A stretch of DNA of 64,000 bases from Prorocentrum cordatum (GCA_963575745.1 CAUYUJ010014002.1:628820-692819); one strand, 5' to 3'. Positions 34,501-45,927 are shown, counted from the stretch's first letter. Numbers and translations: made by a program. The notes: generated by a model from the letters alone, not told the origin.

Positions 34501-35635
34501 AGCACGCTACGGCAGGTGTACTCGTCCATGTAGAAGGTATTTATTCTCAAATGCACATGCACATGATTCAGTGCGCAGATTGTGGGGAGAGGGAGGGCAA
34601 AGTGAACGAGGAGTGGCAGCCGCTGGTGTCGTGACGCAGTGCCGCAATAGTTTCGTGGCATCGCTGTGCCAAGGGGTCCCCCGGTGCGCGATCGCCCGGT
34701 CTCTTCTGCGATGGGCCGGCTGGCTTGCACGGCGAGAGCGGGTGTGTTGCCGATGGGTGGGCAGTCGGGATAACATCCATTGAGGCGCATCACATCAAGA
34801 CATCGGCGTGCCAGCAGCTGCCACATCGAAACTTCTGATCCGGGGTCCACAACCCTGCGAAGGATCCGATCCCATCCCCGGATTTCGATTCCGAGGTCAA
34901 CCCGATCATGACCCAGCACGAATTGGTTCCCAGGAGGGCGATAACTATGCAGACACCCATCTCTCGATGTCTGTTCTTGATTTTCCAGCGCTCGGGCCCT
35001 CGGCGCGGTGGGCCGCCTTCCAGGAGCCTGCGGTCTTCGTCGCCCCGGATCGCTGCTCGATGGCCCTGGGAGCCCGAGAACGGCCCCTCGAGGCCGAAAG
35101 CCTCGAGGAGGAGGAGGAGGAGGACTCGACAACTCCGAGCCGCCGCCCCCTGGACCTCTCGACCCGAGGGGAGGGGGCCCGAGGGGACCCGAGGGGACCC
35201 GAGGGGACCCGCGAAGAGAAGCCTGCTTCGCGCGCCGCGCTCGGGGTCAGAGCGGCTATACCTTCTCTTCCGGGCGGGAGGCGCGGGGGCGCGGGGGCGC
35301 GAGCCGGGCCTCGCCGCGCGGGGCGCGAGGCGCGCAGTTCTGGTGACCCAGAGAAGGGACCTTCGTCTTGGATTCCTCTCGCTCCGCGGGGTGCACGCCC
35401 GGAGCACGTGAAGGCGGGGCGCTGGGTGGCTTGCCCTGCCCGTCTGCCGAGAGGTTCTGCCGCGTCGTTCCGCCCGCCCCACAGGGCGTTGCCCGCGCCG
35501 CGGGGGGCGGATTCCCCCCCCCCCCCCCCGGTTTCAGCGCCGGGACGAGCGTGCGCATGTCCACGAGGGCAGTGAGCATTCACCGCGTGTCAGCACAAGG
35601 CAACGCCAAGTTCAAATTCCGTGGAGCAAAGCAAC
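34501..35635. other. GC-rich region, no gene recognised
   Basis: Several ORFs of 150-255 codons overlap on both strands around 34476-35583. A minus-strand one (34476-35132) has a non-repetitive central part, but nothing identifies it. GAGGGGACCC words repeat at 35170-35210. Confidence 0.35.
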
Positions 35636-35639
35636 AACG

Positions 35640-35935
35640 CGCCGTTCATATACAATTCCGTGGGCCCCGGTGGTTGTTTCTTTGGGCCTTTGGGGAGCTT
35701 GTGCGGGGTATTTGTGAGGCTTCTTGGGGGCCCTGGAAGCAGCCTCTTTGGGCCTCCTGGGGGCCTCTTGGGCCGTCTTGGGGCGCTCTTGCGCCGTCAT
35801 GCCCCTTCGAACTTCGGAGGCCGTCCTGAGGACCTCTCGGGGCCGCCTTGTGGCTCTCCTAGGGTCCTCTTTGGCCGTCTTGGGCGTCTCTTTGAGCCTT
35901 CTTGGGGCCTCCGCGCGCGAAGTTAGGTGGCCTAG
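35640..35935. repeat. Degenerate GGCCTCTTGGGG-type repeat
   Basis: Irregular words such as TGGGGGCC, CTCTTGGGCC and CGTCTTGGGGCG recur over about 300 bp. The same style of repeat fills 58895-59430 inside intron 2 of the PAS gene. Confidence 0.6.
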
Positions 35936-36302
35936 AAAAGGACCCTCGTCTTGTCACGCCGCACAGCCGACTCCTCGGGGTATTGGATGCTCCGCTTCCG
36001 GGGGCGAGTCACCGCAGCGGCTGCCGGGCGGAGTGCGACCTAGGCATGGTTGAGGCTTCCTTGTGGGCGCCTGAGGCGGGGCCGGCAAAGTATCGCTCTG
36101 ATATTTCAAGGCGTCGGCGAACATTGCCTGGAGGCCGAAAGTTCCTCCACTTCCTTTGCAAAGGACCCTCGTGTTGATGTTTCAAGACGTCGGCGACGTC
36201 GGTCAACGCCTCCAAACGGCGGCCGCCCAATCCCAGCGACTCGAGTGTTGCGAAGACCCTCGCCTCGACTTGTCCGAGACGGCGGCCGACGACGACGTCG
36301 AC

Positions 36303-36318
36303 GACGACGGCTGCGACG

Positions 36319-36370
<52 letters not shown>

Positions 36371-36372
36371 TC
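36303..36372. repeat. (GAC)n microsatellite
   Basis: Nearly uninterrupted GAC/ACG triplets. Neighbouring DNA also contains GTCGGCGACG-type words. Confidence 0.95.
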
Positions 36373-36531
36373 GGGCGGCTGCGGCGGTGGCGACGACGTT
36401 TGGCAACTGTGGCGCGAGTTAAGCTATGCTTTGGCGATCTCGTGGACCGCCATCTGATTCCGCGTTGCGGCAGAGGCGGAGCGAAGATGGAGCGAGGGAC
36501 AACGAAGACCAGCACGACAACGGCAGAACTA

Positions 36532-36697
36532 AAGGGAGGAGAATCTGCCCGGACCGGAGACAATCGGCGCTCACTCACCAGCCCTGGGCGTTTACTGAAC
36601 GGCCCTGCCAGGTCTGATTCCTTCTTCGGGTGCGTCTGCTGACTGAACGGCCTCGCGTGCCGGGGTGGTGCTCCTCGGGGTGGCTGCCCTCGAAAAG
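36532..36697. mobile_element. TIR element of the PAS-intron-1 family
   Basis: Starts AAGGGAGGAGAATCTGCCC and ends GGGGTGGCTGCCCTCGAAA. Internal words follow the family order: GGACCGGAGACAATCGG, CCCTGGGCGTTTACTGAACG, CCCTGCCAGGTCTGATTCC, GGGTGCGTCTG and GTGCCGGGGTGGT. The inverted ends are weaker than in the intronic copy. I see no host gene. Confidence 0.7.
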
Positions 36698-36699
36698 CT

Positions 36700-37640
36700 C
36701 TGCGCTCAGCTCCCGCCCCGCGGAGGCGGCGGGCCGCGTTCCAGCTGGAGCAGGCCGCCTGGCGGGCGGCCGGCTTCCGCCTCCTGGAGGCCCCCGCCGC
36801 CCTGCCGCGCGCCTCGGGTGCCCGGCGCCGCGCCCTGCCCCGGCGCCGCCACGCGCCGCGGCCGGCGCCGCCGCCGCCTACGACAAAGTCGGGCATGTTA
36901 TTCCACGGGAGGAATACCCCAAAAAAGTAGAGCACGGTATGGTCACGATGCTGTTGATGATGCATGTCCATGTTGGGGCCTGTGTGGAGCATGTTTCACT
37001 TGTCGTCCAGAGTCTGCCTCTAGGAGGACATGCCCGACCTACGCCTGCGATCCGATGGCCGCAATCCCGATCCGATTCGATTCGCCCGATTGCTGGGTTG
37101 CTGGCCGAGCCAGCGGTCCCGTTTCGATTCGATTCGGGACGATTCGACTTGCTGGCGATCTCCGCCGTCCTCGATGCGGCCAGATTTTTGATGATCCGAT
37201 CCTGCTCAGGCCTGCCAGGGGACAGCATCACACCTGCATCCAAGGGCTCCGATCGCCCATGTCCCCGAAGAGCCTCCCCAGCGAATGCGTTTAATGCCCG
37301 TCCCTGGGGTTATCCACCCCTTTTGCCTCCGCCAGGCCGTCGTCGTCGCTGTCCTGCGAGGGGCCGGATTCCGCCTCATGGAGGCCCCACGTTTATCCGC
37401 GCGGGCGTCCACCGCTGGGCTATGCCGGCTTCGTCGGGGCCGCCGTCGTCGTCGCCGCAGCCGTCGTCGTCTGGGAGGTCCTTGGGCGTTTCTGGAGGTT
37501 CGCATCGCAACGGCTGGACGCAGTCCGAGGAAACCGCCAGGATGCATCACACGGCAGTAGCAGCGCTCTGGTCAGAACGAGGGCCCAACACAGCAGGGCT
37601 GGGAAACGTCACATAGACACAAATGTTTGCACAAAAATAT
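36700..37640. other. GC-rich spacer, no gene recognised
   Basis: Overlapping GC-driven ORFs. GATTCGATTCG words occur at 37072-37085 and 37126-37150. The stretch is otherwise featureless to me. Confidence 0.35.
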
Positions 37641-37644
37641 TATT

Positions 37645-37873
37645 CAGAGCCCCGAATCATCAGGGGTAACTCGGGTCAGGGCTAACTCGGGTTCGTTTTT
37701 TCGGAAATCCGAACCCGAGTTACCCCGGACCCGAGTTACCCCGGATAACTCGGGCGCCCAGAGCCCCGAATCATCAGGGGTAACTCGGGTCAGGGCTAAC
37801 TCGGGTTCGTTTTTTCGGGAACCCAAACCCGAGTTACCCCGGACCCGAGTTACCCCGGATAACTCGGGCGCCC
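37645..37873. repeat. Tandem pair of 114-bp palindromic units
   Basis: Two near-identical units (37645-37758 and 37759-37873). Each contains GGGGTAACTCGGGT and TAACTCGGGTTCG on one side of a TTTTTTCGG centre, and CGAACCCGAGTTACCCC and ACCCGAGTTACCCC on the other, so each can fold into a long hairpin. 114 bp equals 38 codons and the minus strand is open, giving repeated LSGVTRVRGNSG; probably not coding. Confidence 0.85.
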
Positions 37874-38508
37874 AAATTGTTTTTTTGTTTAGAAGCAAAA
37901 ACTACACCAGTTTGTTGAAGGTCTGCGCAGATTTCTGTGGTCCACGCTGGGCCCCCTCGGCGGCGCCTCGGGCACCACCATCGGGGCGTGCTGCGCTCCA
38001 GGGAGGGGGGCTCCGGCGGCGCCAATGCCAGGCATCCGCGTGGACTCTCGGAGGTGTCGTCGTCGCCGTGTCCGCGGCGGGGAGCAGCTCGAGCAGCTGG
38101 CCAGAGCGAAGCCCAGCGGTGGTTCGGTGGGGACAGGTTTTGAAAGGGCTTGCGAGGGGCAGCGCAGGCCACGAACGTCCCAGAGCAAGAGCAGAGGCGG
38201 ATCTGTTCCGCCGTTTTCTGCGCGTGGGCGCTGCCTTTGTTGGATCCTGGAAAACATCGGGGACGGCAAAGAGGGTGATGACTAGGGGTGGGTGGGTATC
38301 ATGGCGGGGGCCATGATTTTTCCTCAGATTTCATGGCGCCTCTTCTTATTTCAGTACGTCCCCGGTTCCCCCCCCCTGGGCCGGCCACATGCCGCTGGTC
38401 ATTATTTGCGCCCCCCCTCTTGGACGCCCCTCTCTTGGCCGCACCCTAGAAAAAAACGGGTCTGGATGGAAAGGTCGTCCTGGGGCAGGGGTCGATGTCT
38501 GGCACTTG

Positions 38509-38700
38509 CAGTCAGGAGCGATCGCGCGACGCCGGTTCTGGCCCTCAACTTCTCGGCGCGACACGCTAAGCACGCCCGAGCTCCCAAGCATGAGCGTGCC
38601 GGGCTTCTCAAGCCCTCCCCCGGCCCGCGAAGCGGAGCGACACGCGTTCAGCTTGCAAGGCGTAGCGTGTCGCTGGGGGCGCCGCCGCGGCACGCCATGC
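38509..38700. repeat. Dispersed repeat with GCGACACGC inverted ends, copy 1
   Basis: Contains CGGCGCGACACGC, CGCGAAGCGGAGCG, then GCGTGTCGCTGGGG and CGCCGCCGCGGCACGC. The same words in the same order occur at 52826-53045. GCGACACGC and GCGTGTCGC make it partly palindromic. Confidence 0.6.
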
Positions 38701-39425
38701 TAACAAGTTCCTAACTTCACCACCCACCAAACCACCCCAACCCAACCCGAAGGCTCAGATTGACCCTCGATTTCCAGTGGGGGGGGGTCGGGAAACATCG
38801 AAGAAACACATGTGGAACCCTTACCCCCCCCAACCCGAAATTCAGGTCTTCGGGTTGGGTTGGGGTGGTCTGGTAGGTAGTCATAACTGCACTGGTGGCA
38901 ACAGACAGCATAGGAAAGGGCGTCGGAGTTTGGGCGCCGTCCCGGTCGGCGCAGCCTGGGGGGCGCCCCGCGGAGGCGGGAGGCGACGCAGGGTGGCGGC
39001 GATGGTGGCCGCGGCGACGGCGGTGGCGGCGGCGGCGAGGACGGGTTGGGCCTGGACGGCGTCGTCGCCGACGGGGTCGACGAGGACGAGGTCGACGACA
39101 ACGCGACGTCGACCAGGAGGTCGACGACGACGGCAAAGGCGGGGACGTTCGCCGCCGCCCTCTCCACGGCCGAGGCGCACTGTGTCGACGAATTGGGCCC
39201 GCTGCTCCGCGAGCGTCGCAAGCTCAAGGCTGGCCAGTTGCCGCTTCACCGGGAGCTAGGCCCGCAGGCGCTGGCCTTGCTGCAGGCCAGTGCGCCGGCC
39301 CCTGGAGAAAGAGTCTTCACGCAGTGGTCGGACGTGCTGTAGGCTCCGTCGGGGAGCTTGCGCCTGCGCCAGCTCGGGCCAGCAAGGCGGCCCGCCGGGT
39401 GGGGCTCTTGGCGGAGAAGGGGGAC
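38701..39425. other. Region upstream of the recognisable LINE
   Basis: A short inverted word pair with CAACCCGAA and TTCGGGTTGGG occurs near 38745-38860. From about 38990 the DNA is GAC/GTC-rich and codes, if at all, for short frames (for example 39046-39342, 98 codons). This may be the 5' part of the LINE but I recognise no motif. Confidence 0.35.
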
Positions 39426-40251
39426 GCACGACTGCGACTCCCTTGTGGGCCAGGCCGTGGTGATCTGGGCACCGGACGATGAGAGTGCGCTGACTCGCTG
39501 CTTGACGGCACTGCTCCGGCTCCCGCCTGAGCAGCGCCCACGCTCCACCCGCATGGTGGCGACCATTTCGCTCGTGCAGGGCATGACCAGCGTTGCTGGC
39601 ATCCTGGACCTCTGGTGGAACCCGCTCCTGGTGTCCAGATTTGCGTGACCGCCCTCGTCCGCGACTATACGTTCACAGTGTCGCCCAATGGAGGTCGTCC
39701 TGCCGAGCCAGTGGGGGCCGCGGCATGAGCGCACAGGCTTGGCCATCTTCACGCTCCGGCCCGGCACAAGGGCGACAGGGCGGTGCCGCGGCTCTTGGCT
39801 CCAGCTGTTGCGCTGCTGGCGCTGCCTGCCGTGCGCACCGTTCGGCTCGATCTGCCGACACTGGCGCTACCAGCGGCCTTCCCTGAGCTGTTGCGCATGC
39901 ACGGTGTCGTCTGCCGCGATCCTCGGCGCAGCATTCTGAGCACCCAGGCCATACCTCGTGTCCAGCTAGATATGTTATTCCCAACCAATTGGGCCGACCT
40001 GCACGTTTTGCTGGAGCTACAGGACCTACGACAGCGGGTAACTTCCAAACGACGCCTACTACGGCCTCAGCACCTTGTACACGGCTGGGGAGGGGCAGGT
40101 GCTCGAGGCTTCTGGAGCCAACCTGCGACATTATTGGCCTTTGTGCTCCCAACTCGTGGTGGTGGAGCGCAACAGATTCCTCGTCTTCACTGACGCGGAC
40201 GCGGAAGTGTGGACGAACACCATGGACACAGTGCTGAGGGAGGACTCCAAA

Positions 40252-41302
40252 GAAGCCAAAGCCCACCTCAAGTGGCGTGCTTCTCAATGCGGCGGGCGGA
40301 CAATAGCCCACCCTTCGGCCACGCCTGGCGCCATGGCGGCAAGCCGGCGCCAGAGCCGCCAGTTCGCACCTGGACCACATCACCCAGGTTTCCTTGCTAG
40401 GCGAGGTGGGTCGCGAGGACGGGGCGGTGATTCGCCTGCTGATGAACCATCTGGTCAGCGTGGTGGGCCTGCAGCTGTCAGAGACGGACTACTCGCGCGA
40501 TGCCCGGCCTGGGGAGTACGTCCACTTGGCGACGAAGGACCCTGCCGCTGAACCAGGGCGAGTGCGGCTTCTTCTGGACAGCCAGGATGCTGTACGACGC
40601 GCGTGCGCCAGGCTGAACGGCCAAACGCTCCAGGTAGGTGGGGATTTGGTTGGCATCGCCGTCTCCAACGACACGGTGGAGGCTCTGCGCAGGCCGGGAA
40701 ACGGCCGGGGGAGGCAGGGGCAATAGCTCCTTGTCTCGCGGATGCCGTGCTGATGCATGCTGGAATTCGTTTCGTGTCCGCCAGCGGCGTGGAGGGCTGA
40801 CGTATCGAGATCGTCTTGCTTCTCCGCTCCGCTGCCTCGGAGTCGAATGGCGTTGGCCGCCACCGCTCGCAGCCGTACCAGCCAGTGGACATGGCCAACT
40901 CTGCCGCTCCCTTGGGGGGGCGATCGAGGGGCCCACCGTTTTTGTTTCTGAGGATCGTATGTTACCACATCTTCCACATTTGCAATTCTGAGGAGCAGGA
41001 CCTGGTTCCGCGAGGCTGGGTTCACGGCAGCATGTATCTACCAATATGGTTGTACCGCCGTCAACGTCTTCACCGAGCTCTGGGCCACGCGCCCCGGGCC
41101 AGCATCGCCGCACCTGCGCTCGCTGTGCCAGCTTCGGCTGGTGCCTCACAGCAATCGTTGCCAACAGCGCCAGGGGCTCAGCGCGACTGCGAGCAGTACC
41201 AGGGGGACGTCACGCTTATCGAATGGAACGCGCAGGCGCTATTTGCGGCAGATGAGGGGCGACGGGAGATGAAGATGCGGTACCTCTGCTCTCTTTTGGC
41301 AC
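40252..41302 (+). repeat. LINE internal tandem duplication, copy 1
   Basis: 1051 bp, nearly identical to 41303-42344. It carries the RRM-like ORF (40394-40726) and ends just inside the endonuclease start (IEWNAQALF...LLAR, 41218-41302). GAAGC is present at both breakpoints and at the junction. Confidence 0.95.
40394..40726 (+). pseudogene. RRM-like LINE ORF fragment, copy 1
   Basis: 110 codons, opening MLGEVGREDGAVIRLLMNHL and containing GRVRLLLDSQDAVRRAC then GQTLQVGGDLVGIAVSND. The strand-helix-strand pattern suits the end of an RRM-like fold, often found upstream of the endonuclease in such elements; this is inference from pattern, not alignment. Its tail RRPGNGRGRQGQ is Gly/Arg-rich. Confidence 0.45.
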
Positions 41303-42344
41303 GAAGCCAAAGCCCGCCTCAAGCGGCGTGCTTCTCAATGCGGCGGGCGGACAATAGCCCACCCTTCGGCCACGCCTGGCGCCATGGCGGCAAGCCGGCG
41401 CCAGAGCCGCCAGTTCGCACCTGGACCACATCACCCAGGTTTCCTTGCTAGGCGAGGTGGGTCGCGAGGACGGGGCGGTGATTCGCCTGCTGATGAACCA
41501 TCTGGTCAGCGTGGTGGGCCTGCAGCTGTCAGAGACGGACTACTCGCGCGATGCCCGGCCTGGGGAGCACGTCCACTTGGCGACGAAGGACCCTGCCGCT
41601 GAACCAGGGCGAGTGCGGCTTCTTCTGGACAGCCAGGATGCTGTACGACGCGCGTGCGCCAGGCTGAACGGCCAAACGCTCCAGGTAGGTGGGGATTTGG
41701 TTGGCATCGCCGGCTCCAACGACACGGTGGAGGCTCTGCGCAGGCCGGGAAACGGCCGGGGGAGGCAGGGGCAATAGCTCCTTGTCTCGCGGATGCCGTG
41801 CTGATGCATGCTGGAATTCGTTTCGTGTCCGCCAGCGGCGTGGAGGGCTAGATCGTCTTGCTTCTCCGCTCCGCTGCCTCGGAGTCGAATGGCGTTGGCC
41901 GCCACCGCTCGCAGCCGTACCAGCCAGTGGACATGGCCAACTCTGCCGCTCCCTTGGGGGGGCGATCGAGGGGCCCACCGTTTTTGTTTCTGAGGATCGT
42001 ATGTTACCACATCTTCCACATTTGCAATTCTGAGGAGCAGGACCTGGTTCCGCGAGGCTGGGTTCACGGCAGCATGTATCTACCAATATGGTTGCACCGC
42101 CGTCAACGTCTTCACCGAGCTCTGGGCCACGCGCCCCGGGCCAGCATCGCCGCACCTGCGCTCGCTGTGCCAGCTTCGGCTGGTGCCTCACAGCAATCGT
42201 TGCCAACAGCGCCAGGGGCTCAGCGCGACTGCGAGCAGTACCAGGGGGACGTCACGCTTATCGAATGGAACGCGCAGGCGCTATTTGCGGCAGATGAGGG
42301 GCGACGGGAGATGAAGATGCGGTACCTCTGCTCTCTTTTGGCAC
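41303..42344 (+). repeat. LINE internal tandem duplication, copy 2
   Basis: 1042 bp. It differs from copy 1 by a 9-bp deletion at about 41849 and a few substitutions (for example Tyr to His and Val to Gly in the RRM-like ORF). It continues without a break into the full endonuclease, so it is the copy in original context. Confidence 0.95.
41445..41777 (+). pseudogene. RRM-like LINE ORF fragment, copy 2
   Basis: Same 110-codon frame as copy 1 with GEHVHL for GEYVHL and GIAGSND for GIAVSND. It lies about 440 bp upstream of the endonuclease start, in a different frame. Confidence 0.45.
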
Positions 42345-43066
42345 GAAGCGATGCCGTTCTCATCGCGGAGGCGCACGGCACGGAGGGCGGTCATCTGATT
42401 TGGCGGCCGCCGACGGGATGCTCGGCCTGGTGGTCAGCAGGTGCCTCCACGGCCCACGCTGGGGTCGGCATCGTGGTGCAGGACAGGTTTCTGGCCCGCT
42501 TCTCTGACCCGCCTCGCTGGTCGGTCATTTGGCCTGGCAGGGCTGCGATGTTGTCGTTGCGTGGCGGCGCCGGCGCCCCGTTAATTTTGGTGGAGTATTT
42601 TTTCCTACCGGCGCGGAGGTGCACGCGGCCGACCTCTACGGGGCGGCCCCTTGACAGCTCTCGGCCGCCCCGACGTTCCCAGAGCTACGTGCGCAGTTGC
42701 GTGCGCGGATTGCGCGGCGGATGGCCTTCCCGTACAGGGTGCTGTCGATCTTGGGCGGGGGCTTCAATTGGGCGCCAGAGTCGGCCGACCGGCGCGCGTG
42801 CTCGTCGGGGGAGACCACAGGTCAGCGAGATCGGCGGAGAGAGCGACACTTCCAGAGCGTCGCGGGGGGGCCGTTTCACACGCAGGAGTTGCATCAGGAT
42901 GGCATGACATTCGCATCTGTTTCGACGAGGGCACGGCTAGACCGCTCCTACTACAACGCCCACGCCGCGGAAGAACCCGACAGGGAGACCAAGGCGGTGG
43001 CCTTGGAGTGGAAGCCGGGGCTGTCCAATCGCCGGGCGGTCCTGATTTTCCGTCGTGCGCCTCACT
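42217..43066 (+). pseudogene. LINE APE-type endonuclease domain, frameshifted
   Basis: Frame one (to about 42605) has LIEWNAQAL, AVLIAEAHG (in place of the usual LQET) and GVGIVV. After a TTTTTT run at about 42598 the frame changes. The rest (to 43066) has VLSILGGGFNW and ARLDRSYYNAH, matching the family's GGDFN and SRIDR.Y motifs. The Asp of GDFN is replaced by Gly. This domain normally nicks target DNA to prime reverse transcription; here frameshift and motif loss make it inactive. Confidence 0.75.
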
Positions 43067-43618
43067 GACGCGTCGGACACGACGACTTCGGCCAGCGGAC
43101 GGCTCTCGCTTCTCACGCGGCTTGCCGGGAAGGGCCGGAAGCGTCGGGGCCCCGCAGGTTGCAGCTGCCCAACAAGTGTTTGACGGAAGTGGCTTCGCAT
43201 CTCGGCAAAGCCTCGGGGGGCAGGGCGGCTGCGCAGACCGACGAGGATAAGCTTGGCGTCGCAATGAAGTGCCCGCGGGCAGCAGAGGCGCTGAGGCGGG
43301 GGCCGTGGGGCAGATCTCCACACGCTTGGAGAGATATTCCCATATGGCCACGCTTGTGCAACACCCATGCGATGTCACTGGCCAGCTTGAGCGGCGTCTC
43401 CGTCCTCTCCGCGACCGTGCTGTCGCACTTGCGCGGGCCCACGCGGTGACGGAGCTCCGGCAGGCAGTCGACGCGGACAGGGCGAGGGATCCCCAAAGAG
43501 CACCCCAGGCGAGGCAGCGGGGCATTAGGCTTCTCTACCGACTTGCTCCTGGGCGCGGGTCATCTCTCAAGGTCCTCTCCTCCTGCCCGACGGCGGACGC
43601 GCCGCGGCGCCCGAAGAG

Positions 43619-44650
43619 ATGGCCGCAGCTTTGCGCCGCCACTGGGCGGGCGTCTCTGCAGCGAGAGGGGCGGGCGGGGCCTTGCTCGAGGAATGGCTGC
43701 GGGAGGACGCTGAGAGCCGATCCGTTGAGGACAGCGTAGTATGGGGGCCGCAGGCGGGTTCCCAGGCGCCGCCCCAGCGCGGCCTTCGACGATTTCGCCC
43801 CCGTCGCGAACACGTCGACGACGCACTGCGTCGATCTTGGAAATCTGCCGCCGACCCTGACGGCGCCCCCTGCGCTGCGTGGAGGCGGTTCGGTGCCCTG
43901 GCGGAGTCGACCTTGCACGGGGCGCTCTTGGACTGCTGCCGGCCAGATGCCCAGGCGCTGCTTGCGACGGATTGCCCTGACTTCAACGAGTCCTCGCTCA
44001 TCTTCCTGCCCAAGACCCCAAGCGGCGAGATCTAGGGTGGCACGGGCGCGCATGCGCCGGGGGGTGTCCGGCCACTTAGTTTAACGAACACCGACGCTCG
44101 GCTGCTAGCCAGCGTGATACGGATAGCAGTTGGGCCTTTCCTGGCGCGGCGGATCACGGACAGCCAGAGGGGCGTCGCCCCAGGGCGCTCGATGATCGCG
44201 AACCTCTTAGACGTGGGCGAGCGGATGCTGGAGGAGGCCGCGGCGGGGGAGGGCGCACAGGCTGCGTTCTTCGACTTCGCCGCGGCCTTCCCCTCTATCG
44301 AGCACGGGCTGGCGTTCCGCTTCTTCGAGAGCTCGGGGTGGCCAGCGCAGCCCTTGTCCCGCTCGGGATGCTTCTATTGGTGGAACTACAGGAAGATATC
44401 GCTGGAGGGCAGCCTGCGTCCTGGCATCGAACAGACGCGGGACATCCGCCAGGGGTGCCCCCTGTCGCCGCTGCTGTTCGCCATCGTCTCCGACTTCTAC
44501 TTGCGCCGATTTGCTGGCCGTTTTCCGGAGGCGCCCCTTCGGGCATGGGCGGGCGATTTGGTTTTAGTCATGCCGCGAGCCCTCCGCAGGCGTCACGAGT
44601 TGAGGCGGTTCTTCGAGGAGTTCGTCCGCGTGGCGGGGCTCTGGGCTCTG
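43619..44650 (+). pseudogene. LINE reverse transcriptase domain, frameshifted
   Basis: The first frame (to 44035) holds the linker and first RT block: SAADPDGAPCAAWR (APGPDG motif) and FNESSLIFLPKTPSG. After a stop and frameshift, the second frame (from about 44076) has RPLSLTNTDARLLAS, QRGVAPGRSMIANL, FFDFAAAFPSIEH (block A, with its catalytic Asp), RQGCPLSPLLF (block B) and AWAGDLVLV (block C). Block C should read [YF]ADD; the first Asp is Gly (GGC). The enzyme would copy RNA at the nicked target; this copy cannot be active. Confidence 0.8.
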
Positions 44651-44690
44651 GCTGAACATTCTGAAGTCAATCATCGCCCCGCTGGATCCG

Positions 44691-45844
44691 ATGGATACGG
44701 AGGTACTGCGGGCTGCGTTGTCGAGGGCAGTGCCAGCTTGGGGCGGGCTGGACATTGTGAGCGCGGCCAAGTATCTTGGCTTCTATGTGGGCCCAGGGCG
44801 CGCGCTGCGTTCTTGGGGCCGACCGCTGGGCAAGTGCCAGGAACGATCGCGCTTGTGGGGGGCACTTGGCGCGGGTATGCATATGGCTGTTCAGGCCTAC
44901 GGGGACTTTGTAGCGTCGGTGCTGATGTTCATGGCCCAGCTCGAGCCCGTGCCCGAGTCTTTGACGGACCATGAAAAACGGGCTTGCGTAGCGCTGTTTC
45001 GTGGGCCCGCTGGCTGGGTGACCGCAGATTGCCTCCGGCATCTCGATGCCGCGCACTTGCCCGCCAGCCTCAAGGATGCCCGTGCCGCGGCTGCGGCGAG
45101 CAAGCCGGCGGCGCCTTGGAGGTGCACCGGCGTGCCAGGCGCATCCGCGGGCTGCAGTGCCACGACAACGCCTCCTTGAGCCGGGCCGCTTGGTTCGGCG
45201 ATTGGAAACGCCACAGTTTCTTGGAACATTTGGCCACTGGGGAACGAGAGATGGAGGGGCACTTACAGGGAGCCGCCAGGGGCGCCGAGTGGCTGACGAG
45301 CCAGCTTGGATGGCAGCGCCGCGCAACCGCCTTACTGCGGGACGCCGCGGATACCCCGGCATTGCGGCATTTGCGGCGGCAGCTGGACAAATGGCCACCG
45401 ACCACGCTCCCAGGACATCGGCTTCAGCGTGCCCGGGGACGCTTGCGCTGGATGGCCGCCAGGTGTCCGCCACGTGTCGTGGCCGCGTACTTGCGCTTGC
45501 TGCGCGACAGCTGGTGCCCCAAGCGGCGCGTTCAAGGGGTAGGCCTATGTCACTACGGGTGCAGCGCCCGCCACGACAGCATCGTGCATTACGCCAGGTG
45601 CCCAGCGTTCGCCCAGCCCCTCCAGCGCGAAGCCGGAGCCGCCCCGTCAGATCTGCAGCAGGCGCTGGACGTCTTCCTCGGCTTCGATTGGTCGGAAGAG
45701 GCCACGCCCTGCAGGGGGAGAGCCGCGCACGCCTTCCATCGTTCTGAATGCCCGCTGGCACGGGCAAGTGCAAGAAGAGGATCTGCCAGGCGCCTTCCGC
45801 ATCGCCTTGGGGGAGGCAGCGCAAATTCAAGACGATTTAGGTAA
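44691..45844 (+). pseudogene. LINE C-terminal region with zinc knuckle
   Basis: Frame one (44691-45179) carries AAKYLGFYVGPG, the usual RT thumb motif, and a helical segment. After a frameshift, the second part to 45844 has HLQGAARGAEWLTSQLGW, DKWPPTTLPGHRLQRARG and the Cys/His knuckle CHYGC...HYARCP at 45548-45606 (C-x3-C-x8-H-x3-C). Such knuckles are common at LINE protein ends and may help RNA or DNA binding. Ends TAA at 45842. Confidence 0.7.
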
Positions 45845-45888
45845 TGAGTGACGTTCGTTTTTCCTTGAGATTTGCTCTCGGCTCCTCC

Positions 45889-45927
45889 TCCTCCTCCTCC
45901 TCCTCCTCCTCCTCCTCCTCCTCCTCC
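45889..45927. repeat. (CTC)n array after the LINE 3' end
   Basis: Thirteen or so TCC triplets about 45 bp after the LINE stop codon. It may be the LINE's simple-repeat tail or a pre-existing target array. Confidence 0.9.

Larger units (their letters stand above)
39430..45844 (+). mobile_element. Decayed non-LTR retrotransposon (LINE)
   Basis: Plus-strand pieces appear in LINE order: an N-terminal region typical of dinoflagellate LINE proteins (VIWAPDD, LDLWWNPLL; 39460-39640), an RRM-like piece, an APE-type endonuclease, a reverse transcriptase, and a C-terminal C-x3-C-x8-H-x3-C knuckle. The frame changes at least five times and a 1.05-kb part is duplicated, so it is dead. The stop at 45842-45844 is followed by TTTTTCC and a CTC array. 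The 5' boundary is a guess. Confidence 0.8.
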
